Shown piece by piece: positions 57,586 to 64,000 of a stretch of DNA of 64,000 bases (position 1 is its first letter; every line of letters begins with the position of its first letter). The notes under the pieces are model-generated. The model saw nothing but the letters and a program-made list of their open reading frames with translations. It did not search any database and was not told the DNA's origin. The stretch is from an uncultured Bryobacterales bacterium (GTDB lineage: Bacteria; Acidobacteriota; Terriglobia; Bryobacterales; UBA6623), in contig OX638379.1 in the NCBI GenBank assembly GCA_951813605.1, positions 5,654,062-5,718,061 of the forward strand, written 5' to 3'. A program made the translations under genes and the position numbers.

Positions 57586-60315
57586 ATGTTGAAAAGGGTC
57601 AAGGAAATTACCGGGGCGGCCAAGGCCTTGCAGGAGGGGGGTTCGCTCCAGGAATTAATCGACGCGGCGCGGAAGGAACGGGAAGCACTAATCGCGGTGA
57701 TGGCAAAGTCGGGTTCCCATGCAAAGAAAGTCGCGGCGATCGGCGCCACGGTCATGCGGGTGGACGCTCGCGCCAACTCGGCGGCACAGAAGATCGATAG
57801 GCTTGGGACTAGATTGTCGGGAATCGAGACCAACAAGAACAGTATCGACACATTGGATCAACGCGTTGCGGCGCTCGCGTCCTCTGTTGGTCAGGCTGAG
57901 CAGAGGGCGCAGCAACTGACCGCTAAAGACGGAGATCTCGCGAGACACCGCACGGCGCTGGACCAGCTCGCGGCACAGCACATTGAAGCAACGGCGCGAG
58001 TCGACGTGCTGAAGAAGGAACACGCCGCACTTGGCGAGGCTCGAGAAGAGCTTCAGAGCGCGCAGACCGAGATAGAGGGCGTGACAAATAGGGTGAGCGC
58101 ACTCAAGGCGGAACAGGAAAAACTCGGCATTGTTACAACGCGGCTACAGCAGGGGCACGACCGCGTGACGGAATCTCTACGGAACACCGGAGAAAGCGTC
58201 AATCAGACGGTCCAGGCGGCCAGCGAGGTAGAAGAGAAGCTCAAATCGTTCACCCAGCTTAACGATTTGAGCAAGACGACCGACGAACGGCTTTCCAGGC
58301 TGAACGTGCTCGCCGGGCACGTAATGAACAAGGTCAAGGCACTCAAGAACCAGGAACGGACGGTGGAGCACGCCATAGTTGAATCGAAACGATTGAGCGA
58401 GATGGTCTGGGACATGGACGTCCAGATCGGCAAGCTCAACGAGGCATCGAAGCAGATGGGCCAACTCGACGTGAACGTGAATCGGATCGAAATGGTTTCC
58501 AAGGAAATCAATGGTCAGCTCGAGCAAGCGCAGAAGATCAAGAAGAGCTACGCAACCAGCCTGGCTGACATGGAGAAGCGTCGGCTTGAGATGGTCGGGT
58601 GCATTAAGGATTGCACCGAGCGGCTGACCATCGAACGCACGTCGTTCGACGTATTTGACCAGCGCGCAAAGACGCTGGGAACCACGATCGATGGACTCCA
58701 GCATGAATTCGATGATCTTTCCGAGAAGGCATCGGCCTTGGCGACGATTCGCCAGCAGAGTGATGAGCTCGGCAAGCAGTTGTCCGAGATCGGGAATCGA
58801 GTGAACGGGCTTGACGCGAATCGGAGCACGTTGGATGACCTGGAAAAGCGCTTGCGGGAGACAGCAAAGCTTGGGAAGCTGGTCGGTCGCCAGCAGCAAT
58901 CACTGGTAGAGGGCCGAAAGGAGCTCGAGGCGCTTCGCAAGACCCTCGACGGCTTTGCCGAGATGCGGGCGCAAATCGAAGGAGCAAGGGATCAGATCGG
59001 CGCCGACCGTGCCGCCTTGGAGCAGTTTCTCGAGCGGATGGACGAGTTCCGTCAGCAGAGTCCGGATCTCGATGCCAAGCTGACCGCTCTCACGGAGAGA
59101 CTATCTGTGGTTGATGAGGGGACTAAGACGGCAGCGAGACTCCTGGGGGTCACGGACGACATCGAAAGTCGAATGTCACGCGTGGCGGAGCATCAGCAAC
59201 TGATCGACAAAATCAAGATGCGCCTGGACGGGCTCTACGAGTTGAGCGCAGCACTGGAAGAACGGGGTGCCAAGCAACTGGAGCGCCAGCAGGAAATCGA
59301 GGCGCTCAGGAATCTGTGTGACAGTGTCACAGTGCAGGTGGTTGACACGCAGCATAAGCTTCAGGAGGTGTCGGCGCTCCAAGACGAATTACAGCCGCTA
59401 ACGACCCGGGTGGCGACGTTGAAGACCCAGATCGACGACGTCTCGGTTGCCTTAGAGGACAGCCAGCAGCAGAAAATAGATCTGGCAGCGCGACAAGCGC
59501 AGCTGACCGAGGTGGGCAATCGCAATCGTGACTTGTCGGTTGCGGTGGATGAGCGCCTAAGACAAATTAAGGGCGCCGTCCAGGAATTGGAACGGGTGTC
59601 GGCTGTCAAGGACGAGATCACGCGAGAGTTGGGACGCGCTAAGGCGGGCCAGCGAGACCTCCGGATGCAATCGAAGACCGCGGATGAACGGGCCAAGCGT
59701 ATCCAACTCATTCTGGAACAGGTCCGCCAGCAGAGTTCCGAACTCGCCTTGGAGGAAAAGAAGCTTACAGCAGTCGAATCGCGGTTCCAGGATCTCCATG
59801 GGTTGAGCGAAAGTGTTGAGCGGGAGATGCAGGCATTGGCATCGCGTGCTGAGGTGATCGTTGAAATCAGGAAGGAAATCAATGAGGTCCACAAGACCAG
59901 CCGCCGGAGCAAGGCTGACCTGGAGCAGATCATGAAGCAACGCAGCCGAATCGACACGGTGCGCCAGGAGCTCGATGGTGTACTTGCGCGTGCCGGCGAC
60001 GCCGAGCGGCGGATGGCCGAGATCGAATCACGCAGCGATTTGATCGACGAGGTGCAGCTCAAGACGAACCTGCTCGGGAACGTCCTGCGGGACGTGCAGG
60101 TCAATCTCGAGGTGCTTACGGAGCAACAAGCGATCGTCGATCACGTCGTTGAGCAAATGGCACGTGTCCAAGAAAGTGCGCGGAGCGCTGAGGTGACGCT
60201 TAAGACCCTGCAAGAGGAGAGGCAACTCGCGGAACGGATCGGGCAGCGCATCAGGCGGTTGCGACCCTCGTCCTTGGTAGTGGCCGAGGAGGACAACGCG
60301 AAAAGATCCGCATAG
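57586..60315 (+). CDS. Orphan giant coiled-coil protein
   Basis: 909 residues from ATG 57586, chosen because GAGGAGG stands five bases upstream; the frame is open further upstream, but that part is AlbA remnant. No signal peptide, no membrane helix, no Walker or other catalytic motif. From about residue 40 to 880 nearly every segment shows hydrophobic heptads with Glu/Gln/Lys/Arg/Ala between (for example LDQRVAALASSVGQAEQRAQ, LAGHVMNKVKALKNQERTVE, LEALRKTLDGFAEMRAQIEG), with loose internal repetition. It recalls SMC or myosin-like rods without heads. The start MLKRVKEITGAAKALQEGG and the basic end RIRRLRPSSLVVAEEDN are distinctive. Uninterrupted among wrecks, so probably under selection or newly arrived. 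Confidence 0.8.
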   Translation: MLKRVKEITGAAKALQEGGSLQELIDAARKEREALIAVMAKSGSHAKKVAAIGATVMRVDARANSAAQKIDRLGTRLSGIETNKNSIDTLDQRVAALASSVGQAEQRAQQLTAKDGDLARHRTALDQLAAQHIEATARVDVLKKEHAALGEAREELQSAQTEIEGVTNRVSALKAEQEKLGIVTTRLQQGHDRVTESLRNTGESVNQTVQAASEVEEKLKSFTQLNDLSKTTDERLSRLNVLAGHVMNKVKALKNQERTVEHAIVESKRLSEMVWDMDVQIGKLNEASKQMGQLDVNVNRIEMVSKEINGQLEQAQKIKKSYATSLADMEKRRLEMVGCIKDCTERLTIERTSFDVFDQRAKTLGTTIDGLQHEFDDLSEKASALATIRQQSDELGKQLSEIGNRVNGLDANRSTLDDLEKRLRETAKLGKLVGRQQQSLVEGRKELEALRKTLDGFAEMRAQIEGARDQIGADRAALEQFLERMDEFRQQSPDLDAKLTALTERLSVVDEGTKTAARLLGVTDDIESRMSRVAEHQQLIDKIKMRLDGLYELSAALEERGAKQLERQQEIEALRNLCDSVTVQVVDTQHKLQEVSALQDELQPLTTRVATLKTQIDDVSVALEDSQQQKIDLAARQAQLTEVGNRNRDLSVAVDERLRQIKGAVQELERVSAVKDEITRELGRAKAGQRDLRMQSKTADERAKRIQLILEQVRQQSSELALEEKKLTAVESRFQDLHGLSESVEREMQALASRAEVIVEIRKEINEVHKTSRRSKADLEQIMKQRSRIDTVRQELDGVLARAGDAERRMAEIESRSDLIDEVQLKTNLLGNVLRDVQVNLEVLTEQQAIVDHVVEQMARVQESARSAEVTLKTLQEERQLAERIGQRIRRLRPSSLVVAEEDNAKRSA

Positions 60316-60323
60316 GAGATCGC

Positions 60324-60431
60324 ATGAGCCCGAGTTCCTGGCCTGATCTCGAGGTATGTGCCAATCCCGATGAGAGCGCTGCAGTTATGGTTGCCGAGTT
60401 CAGAGATACCGGGCCGATGGTGCTTGCGTAA
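60324..60431 (+). CDS. Short downstream gene or 5' fragment coupled to the coiled-coil gene
   Basis: 35 codons starting MSPSSWPDLEVCANPDESAA, with AGGAG five bases before the ATG and only eight bases after the coiled-coil stop. The stop follows GPMVLA abruptly, and the next 210 bases read better on the minus strand (FDIDQKADVAGTQNGLVLTA), so it looks like a longer gene cut by a join. No family recognised. Confidence 0.45.
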   Translation: MSPSSWPDLEVCANPDESAAVMVAEFRDTGPMVLA

Positions 60432-60641
60432 GCTTCCTCATAGGTATCACAAGTCGGGCCACCGGGGCCTGGCCGACTTCGCCAGACAGCGGCGGTGGCC
60501 GTGAGAACGAGGCCGTTCTGGGTGCCGGCGACATCGGCTTTTTGATCGATGTCGAAGGGGATTCCAACGGTGCCTGACGACCGTTCACTTCGACGGCATC
60601 CACGAGCCGCCTCTTCTGCGCCTGCCACGACGGAGGACCGG

Positions 60642-60854
60642 ATGGCGCCTAAACCACCCGTCCCCCACGCTCTCGATGAGGTCGTCGCGGAGATCGCCTC
60701 GACCCTGGCCCGGGGCTACCTGCACCACCGCAAGAGGTGCCGCATTCTGTCAGAATCCGGACTTGGACCCGAGAAGGCCGAGCGCTCTCAACTGGCTACG
60801 GAGAAACAACTTGATAGTTCTTGCCGCAGGGGCGTCCATTCACGGCCGAGTTAA
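60642..60854 (+). CDS. Small hypothetical protein preceding DUF2924
   Basis: 70 residues from ATG 60642. EVVAEIASTLARGYLHHRKR resembles short proteins encoded before DUF2924 and large serine recombinases in acidobacterial and other islands. The C-terminal part is Ser/Arg-rich and may be out of frame. Supported mainly by the DUF2924 remnant directly downstream. Confidence 0.4.
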   Translation: MAPKPPVPHALDEVVAEIASTLARGYLHHRKRCRILSESGLGPEKAERSQLATEKQLDSSCRRGVHSRPS

Positions 60855-60876
60855 CGCCCTGGAAACGGTGAGGCGG

Positions 60877-61128
60877 ATGGACGGCCCGCAGGGGGCCCTG
60901 GTCCATGAACGGGAGGAGCTGGATGGAAGCAGACACGTATTTTACGAGATCCAGGAGCTGTCCCGGCTGACCGTCGGCCAGCTGCGGGAGAAGTACCTGG
61001 ATGTCTCGGCGAGGGGGCCTGATCGCGCGCTCTCTCCGCGATCCGATCAGGCCCGGCTCGGCGGACGCCAGAGCACGAACGAGCAGACGTCACCTCCCGG
61101 CCCCTCCCCCTATTGCCTTGCTTCTTGA
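60877..61128 (+). pseudogene. 5' fragment of a DUF2924 protein
   Basis: ATG 60877. HVFYEIQELSRLTVGQLREKYLDV is the N-terminal block of DUF2924, a small protein normally followed by a recombinase. After about codon 43 the family sequence stops, and the frame continues by chance to 61128. The recombinase gene that should follow is absent, so the module was cut near 61005. Confidence 0.6.
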
Positions 61129-61830
61129 AGGTAAGCCCGATCCCCTGTCCGTCGAGGTGAACTTCCGGCGGTAGTACCGCGTCCAGACGACGATGGCCGG
61201 AATGCCGACGCCGGTTGGCAGAATCCATGGGACCATGGCTAGCGATCCTGCGATCTCGTAGGCCCACAGGCGTTGCGCCCCGAAGGCCATGAACGCGGTA
61301 TGGAAGGCGATGCCGCCGCCGAGGATCCACCCGAGACGGCTGCAAGGCCAGCCCCGGTGCTGTACCCCAGGGCTTCGCATCTTCCGCAACATGCTGCGCC
61401 CCGTGAAGAGGCCGATCGGGCCCAGCCCCGGCAGGGCCGGCGCTGGACGAGCACTGGCCGGGGCCTTCGAAGATGAGGCGCGGCCGCGCGGCGCACTGAC
61501 CCTGACGCTCGGAACCGATGACGGATCGTGCCCGACGCCAACGGAGGCGGCAGAGCTGACATTTACATGTCCAAGTTTGCACGGTTTGACTACGTGATCT
61601 GACGCTGCAACCCGCTGTGCCAAAGAAGCTGCGGCAGGCCCAAGCCGCCCCTTTGCACGTGCTATTGCCGCCGGCGCCTCTTCGTGGTCGAGTTCCTCTA
61701 CTTGGATCGTGCGGGCGGAAACAATCTTGACACCGCTTCCGCCTCCGTTTCCCTTGGCCCGAAAGGAGGAAATCGGCGGCAACCACGCTTCCGCCTCTTC
61801 CGAACAGGGCGATTTCCGCAAGCCATTCAC
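61090..61830 (-). CDS. Possible membrane protein, start uncertain
   Basis: Open for 246 codons on the minus strand. Only the C-terminal third looks like a protein: two hydrophobic stretches (LGWILGGGIAFHTAFMAFGA and SLAMVPWILPTGVGIPAIVV) followed by a basic segment (TRYYRRKF). The N-terminal part is Ala/Arg/Ser-rich and may be non-coding. No family recognised. Confidence 0.3.
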   Translation of the reverse strand: MNGLRKSPCSEEAEAWLPPISSFRAKGNGGGSGVKIVSARTIQVEELDHEEAPAAIARAKGRLGPAAASLAQRVAASDHVVKPCKLGHVNVSSAASVGVGHDPSSVPSVRVSAPRGRASSSKAPASARPAPALPGLGPIGLFTGRSMLRKMRSPGVQHRGWPCSRLGWILGGGIAFHTAFMAFGAQRLWAYEIAGSLAMVPWILPTGVGIPAIVVWTRYYRRKFTSTDRGSGLPSRSKAIGGGAGR

Positions 61831-61902
61831 ATATAAGAACCTATTCTTCAGGTCCTTACGATCGCTAGTTATGAAGAGAGTTGGGCGAGGGAAGCCAGCC
61901 CT

Positions 61903-62158
61903 TCAACAACCAAAACACCTTCTGACTTTCCGCTCAACCGGCTGTGACACTGGGTGTGTCACGTCGAAAGCACGGTTTTCGCGTCCGAATCCTCCGAACA
62001 TTTCGTGGCTCAAGCCGATTGCTCGGTCTTGATCGGCCAGCGGGACGTGCGCGTCGTGCAGCGTCATCTTCAGGCTCTTGTGTCTCAACAGCCCCCGCAC
62101 AGAGTTGAGATCCGCGCCCTTCTTGACCAGATGCGACGTGAACGCTTGCCGCTTTTTT
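61903..62158 (-). pseudogene. 3' remnant of a tyrosine recombinase
   Basis: Minus-strand frame, without a start codon, reading AFTSHLVKKGADLNSVRGLLRHKSLKMTLHDAHVPLAD: the end of a phage-type integrase where HxxRHxFAxH, LGHKSLxMTxRYAHL is usual. The first conserved His-Arg part is not intact, glycine of LGH is arginine, and the tyrosine position reads HDAH, so it is dead. It marks an old integration end near the right edge of the accessory region. The 271 bases after it hold no gene. Confidence 0.7.
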
Positions 62159-62429
62159 CCGCGTGCGGAATAGGGAGTGCGCCTTCCGCGCAGCGGACTG
62201 TTCCGAGCCGGGGGCTAAAGGCGGGCGATCTCTTGGCAAATGCAGCACCAAGCTCGGAATTTTCACAGGATTCTCAAGAACGCCAGGACCTTGTCTTCGG
62301 GGCGGTATCGTCCTGGAGGCGTAGCTTGCGCGAGGCGCTTGAGCTCGGGAACGACAGGTTGGGATTGCTTGGTCACGGACTGCATGCCAGCTATGATGAA
62401 CGCCGTGCCTGCGGCATAGAAGGAATGGA

Positions 62430-62906
62430 ATGGCCCGATTCGCAGTTAGCGTAAACCGAAAAGAGCTGTCAACGGAGTCGCCGCCGGATCGCCCCTTGCT
62501 GGACGTCCTGCGCGAGGACTTCGGTCTTACCGGGACGAAATACGGCTGCGGCGAGGGCCAGTGCCGTGCCTGTACGGTCTTGATCGACGATCAACCCAGG
62601 GCTTCTTGCCTCACGCCCGTCTCGAGCGTGGACGGCAGGAGCGTTACGACAGTCGAGGGCCTCGCCTCAGGGGATGAGCTCACGGGAGTACAGCAGGCCT
62701 TCATCGACGTGGATGCGGCGCAATGCGGATACTGCACGGCCGGAATGATCATCGAAGCTACGGCTCTGCTCAAACGGAATCCAACGCCCAGCGGATCGGA
62801 AATCCTCGACGCCATGAACCCGCACCTGTGCCGCTGTTGCGGCTATCGCAACATCTTGGCGTCGGTGGAGCTGGCCGCCCGCACCTCGGAGGCGAGCGAT
62901 GCCTGA
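62430..62906 (+). CDS. iorA: 2Fe-2S subunit of a molybdenum hydroxylase (isoquinoline oxidoreductase/xanthine dehydrogenase type)
   Basis: 158 residues. N-terminal plant-type 2Fe-2S cluster (KYGCGEGQCRACTVLIDD and a further cysteine in ASCLTP) and C-terminal 2Fe-2S domain (AQCGYCTAGMIIEA and NPHLCRCCGYRNIL). It passes electrons from the molybdenum subunit encoded next. GAAGGAATGGA precedes the ATG. The stop overlaps the large-subunit start by eight bases. The gene symbol follows the isoquinoline 1-oxidoreductase naming; the real substrate is unknown. Confidence 0.9.
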   Translation: MARFAVSVNRKELSTESPPDRPLLDVLREDFGLTGTKYGCGEGQCRACTVLIDDQPRASCLTPVSSVDGRSVTTVEGLASGDELTGVQQAFIDVDAAQCGYCTAGMIIEATALLKRNPTPSGSEILDAMNPHLCRCCGYRNILASVELAARTSEASDA

Positions 62907-64000
62907 GCGATTCCGCGAAGATCTGTTCGAGCCCGATCGCAAGGAACTCGCCGAGAGCCCGGCGTACTGCTTCGATTTGGACCGCCGTGAGTGGATCGCT
63001 GTCGTAAGCGCCGGACTGCTCGTCACGGCCGCGGGCAAGGTTGTCTTCAGCCCCGGCATAGCAGCCGCTGAGATCCCGCCGTCGACGCGGCTGCACCTGG
63101 GCGAGGACGGATCGATCATCGTCCTGACGGGCAAGGTCGAGGTCGGCCAGGGCTCGCGAACCGAGATTCTCCAGGCGGCGGCCGAAGAGCTTCGCGTCGC
63201 CCCTGGAGCGCTGCGCGTGATGCTGGCTGATACGGCGGTAACGCCCGACGACGGCTCGACCGCGGGCAGCCGAACGACGCCATCTACTGTACCGGTAGTC
63301 CGGCGGGCGTGCGCTGCAGCTCGCGAGATGCTCGTGCGCACCGCAGCGGAGGCGTGGAACCTCGATGCTTCTCAATTGCGTGTTGAATCCGGAGGGGTCG
63401 TCCACGCGGGCAAGCGGTTCGCCTATGCCGACTTGGCACGATCGAAGCGGCTGACCTCAACTGACGACGAAAGCACGCCGAGAGTAGTTCCGCTCACGGA
63501 GATCGACGATTGGACGGTGTTGGGCCGGGCACTGCTGAAGACCAAAGCGCGCGCGATCGTTACCGGCGCTCACCGCTATCCCTCGGACATCGTGCGCCCC
63601 GACATGCTCTACGCAGCAGTGCTGCGACCGCCGTCTTACGGCGCACAGCTCGAAAGCGTGGATCTCACGCCCGGCAAGGAGCTGGGCGTAGTAGCGATTC
63701 GCGACGGCGGATTTGTCGGCTGCGCCGCCAAGACGTCCTACGAAGCGCATAACGCGGTGGAGGCGATTGGCAAGACCGCAAAATGGCGGACCGCGCCGCA
63801 TCCGTCGAGCGGAGGTCTCGGCGCCTACTTGAAGGGACGTGCGCAGACCAGCGGCACGGGACGTCGCGGTCCGCGCCGCCGCGAGCGCGGCGGCGTCGAC
63901 TCCGCGCTCGCGGCGGCAAAGACCCTCAAGGCTTCCTACGAGATTCCGTACGTCCAACACGCGCCGATGGAGCCGCGTGCCGCGGTCGCGGAGTGGGATG
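62899..64000 (+). CDS. iorB: Molybdopterin-binding large subunit of the same hydroxylase, 3' end outside window
   Basis: Begins ATG 62899 (MPERFREDLFEPDRKELAE) and is open to the window end, about 367 codons. An N-terminal hydrophobic stretch (WIAVVSAGLLVTAAGKVVF) may be a twin-arginine-type leader (DRREW before it). Then LHLGEDGSIIVLTGKVEVGQGSRTEILQ, PDDGSTAGSRTTPSTV and YPSDIVRPDMLYAAVLRPPS, the IorB/aldehyde-oxidase order, up to YVQHAPMEPRAAVAEW. Works with the preceding 2Fe-2S protein, probably in the periplasm. Confidence 0.88.
   Translation, partial: MPERFREDLFEPDRKELAESPAYCFDLDRREWIAVVSAGLLVTAAGKVVFSPGIAAAEIPPSTRLHLGEDGSIIVLTGKVEVGQGSRTEILQAAAEELRVAPGALRVMLADTAVTPDDGSTAGSRTTPSTVPVVRRACAAAREMLVRTAAEAWNLDASQLRVESGGVVHAGKRFAYADLARSKRLTSTDDESTPRVVPLTEIDDWTVLGRALLKTKARAIVTGAHRYPSDIVRPDMLYAAVLRPPSYGAQLESVDLTPGKELGVVAIRDGGFVGCAAKTSYEAHNAVEAIGKTAKWRTAPHPSSGGLGAYLKGRAQTSGTGRRGPRRRERGGVDSALAAAKTLKASYEIPYVQHAPMEPRAAVAEWD

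Overview
The window (high GC by eye) looks like a chromosomal segment of an Acidobacteriota bacterium, probably of the Bryobacterales/Solibacter type. This is an inference from gene content: a VWFA-related protein of the type named for Acidobacteria (38.6-39.8 kb), a DUF1549/DUF1553 protein, two DUF1080 proteins, several exported carboxypeptidase-regulatory-like proteins, and no marker pointing elsewhere. I saw no rRNA, tRNA or CRISPR array.

Bases 1-41.5 kb are ordinary, densely packed chromosome. It opens with the alpha ribosomal operon (map, infA, rpmJ, rpsM, rpsK, rpsD, rpoA, rplQ) and a PpiC/SurA-type lipoprotein. A nickel/cobalt ECF transporter follows (CbiM, an accessory exported protein, CbiQ) with no ATPase gene beside it. 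Next are DUF1080, DUF2007, a PafA-like phosphatase and an oligogalacturonate-lyase-like propeller. A minus-strand run LysR-larC-metG-tatD faces a short LeuA. After two secreted proteins and GluQRS comes a second minus-strand run: AI-2E transporter, PSD1 protein, biotin carboxylase, biotin carrier and a DnaC-like protein with degenerate nucleotide-binding motifs. Then come an MFS transporter, cyclophilin, the ArsS/peroxidase-like arsenosugar pair, a GT2/flippase pair, rhodanese, an MBL-fold hydrolase with a response regulator, and three exported proteins with twin-arginine N-termini.

Bases about 41.59-62.2 kb are an accessory island. Its left edge cuts an exported-protein gene after about 36 codons. 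Just inside lies a serine recombinase overlapping a tyrosine recombinase. The right part holds a recombinase-associated DUF2924 remnant and the 3' end of another tyrosine integrase. Between them are mostly broken genes: a DUF6036/mobilisation-like chimera, a deleted DUF5131 gene, a methyltransferase 5' fragment and a KAP NTPase 3' fragment joined by an IS3-family element without target duplication, an IS21-like/CoA-transferase chimera, an excisionase-like HTH remnant, a PLD-like gene split by an IS256 element that itself carries an IS110 fragment, and a frameshifted AlbA_2 gene. Apparently intact cargo includes YfbU, DUF1801, MscS, a ParB-like HTH protein and, most notably, an orphan coiled-coil protein of 909 residues followed by a truncated small gene. 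The island reads as the wreck of one or more defence/mobility islands.

From 62.4 kb the chromosome resumes with a 2Fe-2S subunit and a molybdopterin-binding large subunit of a xanthine-dehydrogenase/isoquinoline-oxidoreductase type hydroxylase, running off the window end.
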